Shown here: positions 1-8,089 of the stretch, in pieces
Layout: each line of letters opens with the position of its first letter
Numbering within the stretch: position 1 is the stretch's first letter
Origin: Candidatus Villigracilaceae bacterium
Lineage (GTDB): Bacteria > Chloroflexota > Anaerolineae > Anaerolineales > Villigracilaceae
Assembly (NCBI GenBank): GCA_026645935.1
Contig: JAPKMP010000012.1
Span: 99,425 to 163,424, forward strand
Direction: 5' to 3'
Length of the DNA: 64,000 nt
Notes under the pieces: model-generated
Database searches by the model: none
Seen by the model: the letters and a program-made list of their open reading frames with translations, nothing else
Told to the model about the DNA's origin: nothing
Translations under genes and position numbers: made by a program

Positions 1-159
1 CAAAATATCCGAGTAACATGGGACAATCGCCCCAAGCCGAAAGGAAATCTGTGCATCGTTTACCATGTCCAAAACGAATCGGAGTTGAATTCGTTTCCGG
101 ATCCTTTCGAGGAGTATGACAGCGGAGGCGTGACGAAGGCGAGATGTTATTTGCCATAA
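1..159 (+). CDS. 3' end of an unidentified CDS (partial)
   Basis: Frame 1 is open from the first base to a TAA stop at 157-159, giving about 52 residues with ordinary amino-acid composition (Trp, Asp and Pro spread out; ends in CYLP). No domain could be recognised. The start lies outside the window. It may equally be a chance open frame, because 52 codons is short; the protein-like composition and the intergenic repeat that follows the stop directly favour a real gene end. Confidence 0.45.
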   Translation, partial: QNIRVTWDNRPKPKGNLCIVYHVQNESELNSFPDPFEEYDSGGVTKARCYLP

Positions 160-165
160 TCATCT

Positions 166-207
166 TGTCATGCTAAGTGGCGCGGGCGCCACTCCCTCAG
201 AATGACA
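166..207. repeat. Hairpin repeat with TGTCAT...ATGACA ends
   Basis: TGTCAT at 166-171 and ATGACA at 202-207 are inverted ends around an inner stem AGTGGCG (176-182) / CGCCACT (187-193) with a 4-nt loop. Read on the minus strand it begins TGTCATTCTGAGGGAG, matching the start of the larger element at 43306. It is therefore probably a copy of a dispersed intergenic repeat; it may also act as a terminator for the preceding gene. Confidence 0.55.
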
Positions 208-254
208 CTAATCCGCAAACGTAAGTTTCCCATCCCCAAAATCATCTACACGAC

Positions 255-1097
255 ATGAACAACAGAACTATATCCCAAATCATCGAACCCAAACTTGTGA
301 TCGAGGGCGCGGGCGTTTTATTGAGGCGCTCCTTCGGTCCGCACGCCAGCAACCAGTTCGACCCCTTTCTTTTATTCGACCATTTCGCCTTCAACAACCC
401 GCTCGAAGGTCCAATTCGCGGCTTCCCCACCCATCCGCACCGCGGCATCGAAACCGTCACCTACATGCTCGAAGGCACGGTCCGCCATCGCGACAGCCTC
501 GGCAACATGGGCACCATCGCCGAAGGCGACGTGCAATGGATGACCAGCGGGCGGGGCATCCTGCACGAAGAAATGCCGCGTCGAAGCCCCAACGGAAACA
601 TTTACGGTTTCCAACTTTGGGTCAACCTGCCCGCCGCGCAAAAGATGAGCGAACCGCGCTATCAGGAGGTCGCCGCGGGGACGATCCCCGTCATTGAAAA
701 AGACGGCGCGATGATTCGACTCGTGGCCGGGGAAGTGGATGGCGTCCGCGGACCTGTGACCGAGATCGCCGCTTCGCCTCTTTACATGGATGTGAAGTTG
801 AATCCTGGTTCCCGATTCGATTATCCCATCCCAGCCGGACACACAACCTTGATATACGTCTTCGAAGGCGTTGGAGAGTTTTCAGGTCAAGTTGTAGAAG
901 GCGTCAGCATGGTGAAATTCAACGACGACGGCGACCAGGTCGAGGTCAGGACAGAAGCGGGCGTCCGTTTCATGCTCATCACCGGCGCTCCGTTCAAAGA
1001 GCCCATCGTGCCGTACGGTCCCTTCGTGATGAACACGCGCGAAGAGATCGAAGAAACCATTCGCGAACTGCGGAACGGGACGTTCATAAAACCTTAA
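255..1097 (+). CDS. Pirin family protein (bicupin)
   Basis: The 280-aa product has the pirin N-terminal cupin motif FPTHPHRGIETVTY, with H60 and H62, followed by H104 and E106 in the segment GRGILHEEMP. These four are the expected metal ligands of the first cupin. A second cupin-like half containing the motif YVFEGVGEFSG fills the C-terminus, and total length matches the family. Pirins bind Fe and some act as quercetinases, but physiological roles are mostly unknown. The gene is monocistronic by context, flanked by a repeat upstream and about 100 bp of non-coding sequence downstream. Substrate cannot be inferred. Confidence 0.9.
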   Translation: MNNRTISQIIEPKLVIEGAGVLLRRSFGPHASNQFDPFLLFDHFAFNNPLEGPIRGFPTHPHRGIETVTYMLEGTVRHRDSLGNMGTIAEGDVQWMTSGRGILHEEMPRRSPNGNIYGFQLWVNLPAAQKMSEPRYQEVAAGTIPVIEKDGAMIRLVAGEVDGVRGPVTEIAASPLYMDVKLNPGSRFDYPIPAGHTTLIYVFEGVGEFSGQVVEGVSMVKFNDDGDQVEVRTEAGVRFMLITGAPFKEPIVPYGPFVMNTREEIEETIRELRNGTFIKP

Positions 1098-1196
1098 TCC
1101 CAATGCTCCCTGCGCCGTCCCCGGCGGCAGGTCTCCATAAAAATACATCTGGTTCCAATACCTCGCCACCGAGGACGGCGGCTGAAGCAAAATAAT

Positions 1197-1661
1197 ATGA
1201 CCCAAGTTCTATATGGTCCCCGGCTCGGCAGGGAAGGCGAATTGCGAGTCGGTTGCTGCGCTGTCCTGTTCGACCAATCCCGTAAAAAGGTTTTACTCAC
1301 GCGCCGCGCCGATAATGGACGCTGGTGCCTGCCTGGCGGCAGAATGGAGCCCGGCGAAAGCGCGGCGGAAACCTGCGAGCGCGAGTTTTGGGAGGAGACG
1401 GGCTTGAAAGTCCGCGCGACCCGTTTGATCGGTGTGTACAGCAACCCGAATCAACTGGTGATCTATCCCGACGGGATGAAAGTCTTTATGGTCGTGATGA
1501 GTTTCGAAGTAAACGCATTTGAAGGGCAATTGGGCTTGAGCGAAGAGACCACCGATTTTGGATTCTACTCACTCGATGAAATGGACTCCATGCCGATGCA
1601 CGGCGAGCATAAGATGAGGGTCGAAGATGCAATACGCGGCGGGGATGCGGCGATAAAATAA
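1197..1661 (+). CDS. Nudix hydrolase
   Basis: This 154-aa protein has a complete Nudix box from G48 to G69 (G-x5-E-x7-R-E-F-W-E-E-x-G), the Mg-binding pyrophosphohydrolase signature. The N-terminal half contains the usual strand and LLTRRADNGRWCLPGG entry to the box. The overall pattern resembles ADP-ribose or nucleotide pyrophosphohydrolases, but no specificity motif was recognised. It starts at ATG 1197 after a purine- and A-rich stretch without a strong Shine-Dalgarno sequence. Three consecutive hairpins follow the stop codon. Confidence 0.88.
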   Translation: MTQVLYGPRLGREGELRVGCCAVLFDQSRKKVLLTRRADNGRWCLPGGRMEPGESAAETCEREFWEETGLKVRATRLIGVYSNPNQLVIYPDGMKVFMVVMSFEVNAFEGQLGLSEETTDFGFYSLDEMDSMPMHGEHKMRVEDAIRGGDAAIK

Positions 1662-1663
1662 CC

Positions 1664-1757
1664 TCCCACCAATGTGGGATAAGAAACACACCACCTGATA
1701 CCAGGCAGCGTGTTTCTTCAAGTTGACAGCCCTACCCATGTGGCTGTCAACTATTTT
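1664..1757 (+). terminator. Three tandem hairpins between nudix gene and membrane-protein gene
   Basis: Three perfect stems follow each other: TCCCAC/GTGGGA (1664-1669/1674-1679), AAGAAACAC/GTGTTTCTT (1681-1689/1710-1718, with a nested CCTG/CAGG), and GTTGACAGCC/GGCTGTCAAC (1722-1731/1742-1751) followed by TATTTT. At least the last two are plausible terminators. The closely packed arrangement just before the RBS of the next gene could also be attenuation or mRNA processing. Confidence 0.55.
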
Positions 1758-1773
1758 CGTCAATGGAGGTTCC

Positions 1774-2337
1774 ATGTTACAAAATATTTCGCAAAAGTTT
1801 CATCAATGGGCAAAAGGCGGGCTGGTGCTTGGAATGCTGGTCGTCTACGGATTCTTCGCAGGCTATATGATGCCGCAAATGGCCGCATGGATGAATTCCG
1901 CCGCCGGTCAGAGCGTGACCCCGCTGGACCTGATGATGTACTACACTCCACAGCAGGCATTCGAGATGATGGAACGGTACGGCGAAGCAGGCCGCTCGGC
2001 ATATCTCACCATCGAACTGACCGCCGACATTATTTACCCGCTCTCGACAGTGTTGTTTTTCTCGCTGTTTCTTTCGTGGCTTTTTCAGCGCGGATATAAA
2101 CCCGGAAACGCGATGCAAAAATTCAACATCATGCCGGCCGGCTCCTGGCTGTTCGATCTGGTCGAAAACACCGCGATCATCCCCATGATTCTGATGCATC
2201 CCGCTCAATCCGCCGCGCTGGCATGGATCGCCATGGCGCTGGGGCTTGTGAAGTGGGGTTTCGCATTTATCAGTCTTGGGCTGGTACTGGTCGGCATTGT
2301 CAAGGCGGCGTTGAACGGTTTCAAACTGCAATCGTAA
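1774..2337 (+). CDS. Hypothetical multi-pass membrane protein
   Basis: The 187-aa product has four to five hydrophobic segments: residues about 11-32 (including LVLGMLVVYGFFAGYM), 75-105, a segment near 120-135 and a long one near 145-180. No family was recognised. The ATG at 1774 is preferred over an in-frame TTG at 1723 because GGAGGT lies at 1765-1770 and because the TTG lies inside a hairpin. Its end overlaps the convergent CdsA-like gene by 17 bp. Confidence 0.75.
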   Translation: MLQNISQKFHQWAKGGLVLGMLVVYGFFAGYMMPQMAAWMNSAAGQSVTPLDLMMYYTPQQAFEMMERYGEAGRSAYLTIELTADIIYPLSTVLFFSLFLSWLFQRGYKPGNAMQKFNIMPAGSWLFDLVENTAIIPMILMHPAQSAALAWIAMALGLVKWGFAFISLGLVLVGIVKAALNGFKLQS

Positions 2338-3211
2338 TCAAAAGATAAAAAACCGGCGCGGCAAAGATCAAGCCATCGAACCGGTCCATTACTCCGCCCT
2401 GAGCCCCAAGCATGGCGGAGTAATTTCGTTTACCCAGTGCGCGTTTCCACATCGAGGCGGTCAGGTCGCCGATCAGGCCCGCCAGCCCGATCGTAAATCC
2501 GATCATGCCTGCTGTGATGTGCGTCATCCCAATTGACTGACCTAGAGCAACTGCCATTGCAACAGCGAATAAAAGTCCGCCGATTGCGCCCTCGACCGTT
2601 TTTGCCGGGCTGACCTGCGGAGCCAATTGCCTGCGTCCGAAAGACTGCCCGATGATCTGCGCGAAGGCATCATTCGTGGCAATGACGAGATACAGAAAAG
2701 CGGCTCGAAACCCTGCCGGGTCGTTTTGTTGAATCCAAATATATGTTGTGAGGCATATCGGAAGATATACCAGACACCCGGCAATAACGAAGGCGAACGA
2801 GGGATAATCCTCTGGTTTACGGGTCAAAGTCCCCATCGAAAAGAGGACCAATGTCAATGCAAGCCAGGCTTTCAGCCAGATCTCGATTGGAAAAAAATCG
2901 GCAAGAACGATTCCCGTAAAAGTGACAGCCGCAAAACAGAAGGCCAGCGAAGGCAGCCTGAGCGCATTCGATATCTCCCAGGAAGCGAAGGCTCCCAATA
3001 ACCCAAGCAGAATGGTCAACGCATGCCAATTTGGCGGGAGCCAGCCCGCGGCTACAAAACAAAGGTTGATGAAAATATAAAGCGGATATTTCCGCCAGAC
3101 ACTTTCGCCCGTTCCATTCGGGCGCAGCCAGCGGCGGGCAAACGCAAGGAATGTAGCAATCACCAGGAAAAAACCATAGATGAGAAGCACGTTCCAATGA
3201 AGGGCTGTCAT
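2321..3211 (-). CDS. CdsA-like CTP transferase (phosphatidate cytidylyltransferase family)
   Basis: A 296-aa polytopic protein with about eight membrane segments. The C-terminal signature region contains SMWKRALGKRN followed by AQGGVMDRFDGLIFA. This matches the CDP-diglyceride synthetase signature S-x-x-K-R-...-H-G-G-x-x-D-R-x-D except that the usual His is Gln. An upstream NDAFAQIIG / SPAKTVEGAIGG block also fits the family. The family makes CDP-activated lipid from a lipid phosphate and CTP. It is the last gene of the lipid-type operon and starts by ATGA overlap with the dikinase gene. Because the operon already has a lipid kinase and a CDP-alcohol transferase, it may activate a lipid other than phosphatidic acid. 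Confidence 0.82.
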   Translation of the reverse strand: MTALHWNVLLIYGFFLVIATFLAFARRWLRPNGTGESVWRKYPLYIFINLCFVAAGWLPPNWHALTILLGLLGAFASWEISNALRLPSLAFCFAAVTFTGIVLADFFPIEIWLKAWLALTLVLFSMGTLTRKPEDYPSFAFVIAGCLVYLPICLTTYIWIQQNDPAGFRAAFLYLVIATNDAFAQIIGQSFGRRQLAPQVSPAKTVEGAIGGLLFAVAMAVALGQSIGMTHITAGMIGFTIGLAGLIGDLTASMWKRALGKRNYSAMLGAQGGVMDRFDGLIFAAPVFYLLITIAV

Positions 3212-5616
3212 GGGAGAATTTTCACCGTACCGCGTCCGCCGTTCATTTCCACCCGGTCACCGCTCTTTACCCGCCTCGTTAAGTTTGGGATATTGACAAT
3301 GATGGGCTTGCCCAACTCGCGGGCGACGATGGCAGAATGAGAAAGCGGACTGCCGCGCTCGACCAAAATCCCTGATGCGGAAGGATACAGAAAGACCCAG
3401 CCGGGGTCGGTTCGTTCGGCAACCAAAACCTGACCGCCAAGATCGCTGATTTCGTTCACGCTGTAAACCACGCGGGCTTTTCCAGTCACAATGCCGGAGC
3501 AGCAGCCCACGCCCTGCAGATCCGCGTCATCCGCCATCGGGCGCACCAGCAGGTCACGAGGCGAATCAAGGTATGGGATGCCAAACGTCTCGAACCGGTC
3601 GGGCAGACTCACTGAACCGGTTTTGTATACCGCATACTCGGTGCGGCGCATGGACACAATGCTTTTCAAATTTTGTGTGACCGCCGTGCCATGCACAAAA
3701 TCCCATATCTCACCGATGGTTAGATAATAAACATCCGCAGCCTGCGGCAATACTCCCACCTGCGCCCATTGCTTCCCAAGCGAATTCAAGATTCCGCGCA
3801 ATAAACCGAACAAGCGCGAGCGCGCAAAGCGAAGGTTCTCACGATTGCGAACATACCGGCGCGCATTGTTCAAGATCCATTGGAAGGCGAATCGTTTGTG
3901 AAGCGGCAAAGCGGACAAACGCGCTTCGGCTCGGATTCGGACCGGGGAATGCTCGGGCATCTCAGACGGATTCTTCGCCGCGGCCGCGATCATCCGGATC
4001 AACGGCAGAGGGTCATCCCGCAGATTGGGTTCCTCCAATTTGAGTTCGTTCATGCAGCGGTCGCCATAGGTTTGCAAATATTCATCAAATTCCAAACGAA
4101 AGGCGGCAATATTTTCCTGGTTCCGAATCCGCTCAAGGATTTCAACCGGCTCGAGATCGAATATGGCTCCGAGTTCCCGGTCGTTTCTAACGATGCGAGC
4201 CATCACCTGCACCCGCCTGGCGGGTTGAATCGACTCGATATCGCCATCCCCAGCCAAAAGGTCATTATGAAGCGAGTTTCCGGGTTCGAACCACTTCTCC
4301 GTCAGACGGCGTAAAATCCCGAAGAAAATCATCGCCAGAAAATCGTTCAGGATCGGGGCACGCCATTCCCCCAGCACGCGCGTTTCAAGGTCGCGATATG
4401 ACTCATGAAGTTGATGGGGCGTCATGGTCGAGAAATCCTTGGCGCGGTACTCCGCCAGGACGGTGTTGAAAGCAAGAAGAAAATCTTTCGCGCGGCGTTC
4501 GCTGGTGAGGTGTAGCCCGACCATGCGCATCCCCCAACCAAACAGAGCAAACCAACCGCCGGTTCTTTTACCGTGTGCTTCCCCTGCAGATTGCTTCACG
4601 CCCATCATTTGCTCGAGAAAACGCCGGTTTTGATCGAAGGCAGGCAGCCAGCTCAGGGCTTCATACCAGTTGAACAATTGATAATAGACCTGCCCATTGT
4701 AAAAACCGAGCAGATTCTTCAGCACCGTCTCGTCCATTTCCTTTACGCCCATCAGGGACAGAAATTGACGATAGACATTCGCATATGAGCCGCGAATGAT
4801 GGAAAACGTCAAAGGCGAAGTAATGCCCGAATAACTCTCGGTGATATTGGCGTTGTCCCATAGGATGTGTTCCGTGGGAATCGGCGTCGTAATGGGGCGG
4901 GCCTGAAGAATTGAAAGCCCGTCTTCGATAAAGGCAAATTCAATATCCTGCGGAGATTTGAACAGGGCTTCGATCCGACTGGAAACGGCAACCAAATCCA
5001 CGACCTGACTCTTTTTTAATAAAGCCCCGTCTCCATCCCATTCTCCTGTCTCGCGGTTCACTCGAATGGTTTCCCCGCTGACAGTTCCCTGAACAAGCGC
5101 ATCGCCCAATCCTTTTACAGCGGAAATCACCAGCCAGCGCGGGTCTCGCGTTGCGGGATCTGCCGTAAAAACAACACCCGAGATAACCGCAGGCGCCATC
5201 GTTTGGAGGATCACTTCCATTTCGATCTTTTTATCTGACAATCCATTCTTAAGGCGATATGCCTGCGCCCTTTTACCATACGCGGATGCCCAGCATTTTT
5301 TAACCGCACCGAGCAGCGCATCTTTGCCGCGAACGTTCAGAAAGGAGTCGAGCTGACCGGCAAAGGAATATTGGGCAGAGTCTTCTTCAGCGAGAGAGGA
5401 GCGAACCGCCAAATCCACATCCGGAAGTTGGCGCACAAGTTCAAGAATTTCATTTTGGATGGCCGCAGGTAAGTATGCCTGTATGATGTTTTCTTCGTTC
5501 GCCCCGTCTGCCAAATTTGAGCGGAAGTCATCAAAGGTACGGGCGGGAACAACGACAAAAGACGGAACTCGAAAACCCGCTTCACTCAAGACTCTTAAAT
5601 TCGACGCCTTGCTCAT
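3208..5616 (-). CDS. PEP synthase/rifampin-phosphotransferase-like dikinase
   Basis: The 802-aa protein begins with an ATP-grasp domain of the PPDK/PpsA type (about residues 1-270), with AVRSSLAEEDSAQYSFAGQ, SGVVFTADPAT and ILQARPITT. A middle region of about 380 residues is unrecognised. It ends with the swivelling phosphohistidine domain, RGSPLSHSAIVARELGKP, with the catalytic His at 760. The PEP/pyruvate-binding barrel of PEP synthase is absent. This is the domain plan of rifampin phosphotransferases, which transfer the ATP beta-phosphate to a bound small molecule and release AMP and Pi. Both ends overlap operon neighbours by 4 bp, so a lipid alcohol or isoprenoid acceptor is an attractive inference. 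No substrate can be read from the sequence. Confidence 0.85.
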   Translation of the reverse strand: MSKASNLRVLSEAGFRVPSFVVVPARTFDDFRSNLADGANEENIIQAYLPAAIQNEILELVRQLPDVDLAVRSSLAEEDSAQYSFAGQLDSFLNVRGKDALLGAVKKCWASAYGKRAQAYRLKNGLSDKKIEMEVILQTMAPAVISGVVFTADPATRDPRWLVISAVKGLGDALVQGTVSGETIRVNRETGEWDGDGALLKKSQVVDLVAVSSRIEALFKSPQDIEFAFIEDGLSILQARPITTPIPTEHILWDNANITESYSGITSPLTFSIIRGSYANVYRQFLSLMGVKEMDETVLKNLLGFYNGQVYYQLFNWYEALSWLPAFDQNRRFLEQMMGVKQSAGEAHGKRTGGWFALFGWGMRMVGLHLTSERRAKDFLLAFNTVLAEYRAKDFSTMTPHQLHESYRDLETRVLGEWRAPILNDFLAMIFFGILRRLTEKWFEPGNSLHNDLLAGDGDIESIQPARRVQVMARIVRNDRELGAIFDLEPVEILERIRNQENIAAFRLEFDEYLQTYGDRCMNELKLEEPNLRDDPLPLIRMIAAAAKNPSEMPEHSPVRIRAEARLSALPLHKRFAFQWILNNARRYVRNRENLRFARSRLFGLLRGILNSLGKQWAQVGVLPQAADVYYLTIGEIWDFVHGTAVTQNLKSIVSMRRTEYAVYKTGSVSLPDRFETFGIPYLDSPRDLLVRPMADDADLQGVGCCSGIVTGKARVVYSVNEISDLGGQVLVAERTDPGWVFLYPSASGILVERGSPLSHSAIVARELGKPIIVNIPNLTRRVKSGDRVEMNGGRGTVKILP

Positions 5617-6536
5617 GACCAGGTCAGCCCATGCGAGCGGATCAATTCCACCGCCAAAAGAATATCGAAGGCAAAGATGAACATCCCTGCATAAATCTGC
5701 AGGCTTGCTGCCGTCCTGCCCGTCGTTTTAATATAAAAGAACAAAACGCCAAATACGACCACCCCCAACAGCGCTGCGACCGCTGCGTGATACCACCAGG
5801 CGAAATCCATTTGAGCGCCGACGATCATACTGACCACGCCCGAAAACAACAACGCCAGCAGGCTGATGAAAGCGGAACGATACGGTCCCATCACAGCCGA
5901 ATATGTAATCAGCCCTTCGCGTTCATCCGCAGGCGCGCGCGTTTTGCGGGCAACTTCATACCCGAACCCCACTCCATAGCTGACCCAGGCATAGAGCAAT
6001 ATCGGCATGGGCGCCAGCCAGAACGACCTGTCGACGGCAACGGAAAATACAAACAGACAATAACAAGGCATGATCAACAAGTGAATAAATGCATTCGCCA
6101 GCAGATGTCTTTCAAGGATTTCCGCGATAAAAAATTCCTTGTAGATAAGCCAGGAAAAGGCAAGTACCACCAGGCACATCACGAACGCCGGAACCCCCAA
6201 AAGAAGACTCAGTGTCACTTCGGCGACCACTGCAACGATGCCCGCATTCCGAAGTTGTTTCAACGTGACCAATCCACGTGAAAGCACCCGCTCCGGGTGT
6301 ACGATACGATCCTGCTCATAATCCTTGTGTTCGTCTATGACCCGCATATGAAAGAACATGAACAACAAAACCAGGCAACCCGCAGCGAATCTCCACGACA
6401 TTTCAAGGGGCTGGCTTTTACCGAAAACCGCGCCAAGCGCAAGTAGATAGTTGGCTGTGAAATAAGAAACGATTAGGAGTCCGTTCGCATGTAAAGGAAA
6501 ACGTTCCTGCAAGTATGCCCAAAAATGTTTTATCAT
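5613..6536 (-). CDS. UbiA-like membrane prenyltransferase
   Basis: A 307-aa protein with about eight to nine transmembrane segments. The first Asp-rich motif is seen as VIDEHKDYEQDR (D68, D72, D76), followed by HPERVLSRG, matching the NDxxDxxxDR...RP..G pattern of the UbiA superfamily. A second motif region, ARKTRAPADEREG, is compatible but atypical. UbiA enzymes attach prenyl chains to aromatic or polar acceptors at the membrane. The acceptor is unknown here. It is coupled by ATGA overlaps to the AMP ligase upstream and the dikinase downstream. Confidence 0.75.
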   Translation of the reverse strand: MIKHFWAYLQERFPLHANGLLIVSYFTANYLLALGAVFGKSQPLEMSWRFAAGCLVLLFMFFHMRVIDEHKDYEQDRIVHPERVLSRGLVTLKQLRNAGIVAVVAEVTLSLLLGVPAFVMCLVVLAFSWLIYKEFFIAEILERHLLANAFIHLLIMPCYCLFVFSVAVDRSFWLAPMPILLYAWVSYGVGFGYEVARKTRAPADEREGLITYSAVMGPYRSAFISLLALLFSGVVSMIVGAQMDFAWWYHAAVAALLGVVVFGVLFFYIKTTGRTAASLQIYAGMFIFAFDILLAVELIRSHGLTWS

Positions 6537-8089
6537 CCAAATCTCTTTGTTTTCAAGCGCTTGTAATCCAACCTTGAGTTATGGCGGGCATCCACCGGCA
6601 GGCGGCGGGCTGCATGGACCTCATCCAGCGCCCAGCCATGCTCACCGCACAAGGCGCGCAATTGATTCGCCCAATCTTTTGGTTTTGGCGAATTTTCCGC
6701 GAATTCTACTATTAATACAGAACGCTCACCCAGCTTCGAGTCCGGCACTCCAATCAATGCCGCGCGGCGCACGAACGGCAAAGCTTCCGCCATCGTTTCC
6801 ACAAACACCGGGTATAAAATTTTTTCATCGCGCACAACAATCGTGTTCACCCGCCCGGCAAGCCATAAAAGACCGGTCTCGTCCTTGTAACCCATGTCAC
6901 CCATGCAATGCCATAAAACGCCGTCCGAGTAGAATCGTTTATTTTTTGATTCCGCCGTCGGGTTGGAAAAATATTTCCGCGCCACATGATTCCCGCCTAC
7001 CCAAATTTCACCCACCTGACCTGTCTCAAGCTCAATCCCGTCCGCACTTAGAATCCGGATTCTGACCTCGGGCACGCTTCTTCCCAACGGGATGCCTGCC
7101 CTGGGCGCTCCAGGCTTTTTTATCTCATCCATGGCATCGCTACTATTAATGACCGCAACCGGTTCCGCTTCTGTACTGCCATAAACGTTTACGATCTCTG
7201 CGCGAGGTGCAACGCGTTCCAGTTTTTCCAATAAGAAGGGCGAAACCGGCGCTCCGCCTGTGACAATGCGCCGCAGAGGTAGAGTCCGCTGAAGGCGCAG
7301 GCAATGGTCCACAATCACAGACCAGTAAGCGGGTGGTCCCGATGCGGTTGTAACTTCATGCTGACGAATCTGTTCGAGAATCCGTTCCGGTCGAACTGCT
7401 TCCGGGCGGCGAAATGGAAAATCCGGGATGACGCTTGGCACGCCGGATGCCAGATTGTGCAAAGTCGCAATCGGGAATGCAGGCATGTCGATATCCGAGG
7501 TGTCATTGGGCAGCGCGCGACTCAATGCGGCATGTTGTGCAGCCAGCAATCCGTGAGTGCGAATCACGCCGCGCGGACCCAATGGATCGGTACTTCCGCC
7601 CGTAAATGTGATCAACGCCGGAGATTCGAGGTCCACTTCGCAGATTTCGGAGTGCGGTGAAAAGGAAACAGCCAGACGATTCAACGAAAGCCTGGAATTT
7701 CCATCCGCTAGAAAAACACGGGGGATGCGGCGCAAGCCTGGTAAAAACCACCGCAGCCAATCTATCCTTTGACTACAGATCAATCCATCCGGTCGTATCG
7801 AAGAGATCGTCTTCCCCAATTGTCCAAATCCGCTTTGCGGATCGTGGAACACCGGCGTGGCTCCCATTTTGAATAATGCGATCAGACCAGCATAAAGGTT
7901 TAATGAAATCGGAGCCAACACAACGACCCGGCTCCTTGTATTCAAGCCGCTTCCAACAAAGCCCCCCGCCAACCGGGACGATAATTCATCAAGATGCCGA
8001 AAAGAAAAAATGGATGGATGACTTGTCGGAAAAATAAGCGCAGGACGATCCGGCTCGGGCACCGAGCCAAGCAGGGATGCAATGTTCAT
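6533..8089 (-). CDS. AMP-dependent ligase, OleC-like (ANL superfamily)
   Basis: The 518-aa protein has the ANL hallmarks: P-loop ITFTGGSTDPLGPRG (unusual, with an extra residue and Arg in place of Lys), VNVYGSTEAEP, a GDMGYKDETGLLWLAGR hinge, and a C-terminal VDARHNSRLDYKRLK. The last motif and the N-terminal block FKMGATPVFHDP resemble OleC-type ligases (beta-lactone synthetases) and related acyl-AMP ligases rather than ordinary acyl-CoA synthetases. Known members activate a carboxylate as acyl-AMP. No oleA, oleB or oleD is nearby. In this operon it would supply an activated acyl group, possibly to the GNAT-like neighbour encoded just upstream with a 4-bp overlap. Confidence 0.82.
   Translation of the reverse strand: MNIASLLGSVPEPDRPALIFPTSHPSIFSFRHLDELSSRLAGGFVGSGLNTRSRVVVLAPISLNLYAGLIALFKMGATPVFHDPQSGFGQLGKTISSIRPDGLICSQRIDWLRWFLPGLRRIPRVFLADGNSRLSLNRLAVSFSPHSEICEVDLESPALITFTGGSTDPLGPRGVIRTHGLLAAQHAALSRALPNDTSDIDMPAFPIATLHNLASGVPSVIPDFPFRRPEAVRPERILEQIRQHEVTTASGPPAYWSVIVDHCLRLQRTLPLRRIVTGGAPVSPFLLEKLERVAPRAEIVNVYGSTEAEPVAVINSSDAMDEIKKPGAPRAGIPLGRSVPEVRIRILSADGIELETGQVGEIWVGGNHVARKYFSNPTAESKNKRFYSDGVLWHCMGDMGYKDETGLLWLAGRVNTIVVRDEKILYPVFVETMAEALPFVRRAALIGVPDSKLGERSVLIVEFAENSPKPKDWANQLRALCGEHGWALDEVHAARRLPVDARHNSRLDYKRLKTKRFG

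Noticed and set aside
6533..8089. Head-to-head olefin (OleABCD) cluster
   Set aside because: Only an OleC-like ligase is present; no thiolase-like OleA, hydrolase OleB or reductase OleD is nearby.
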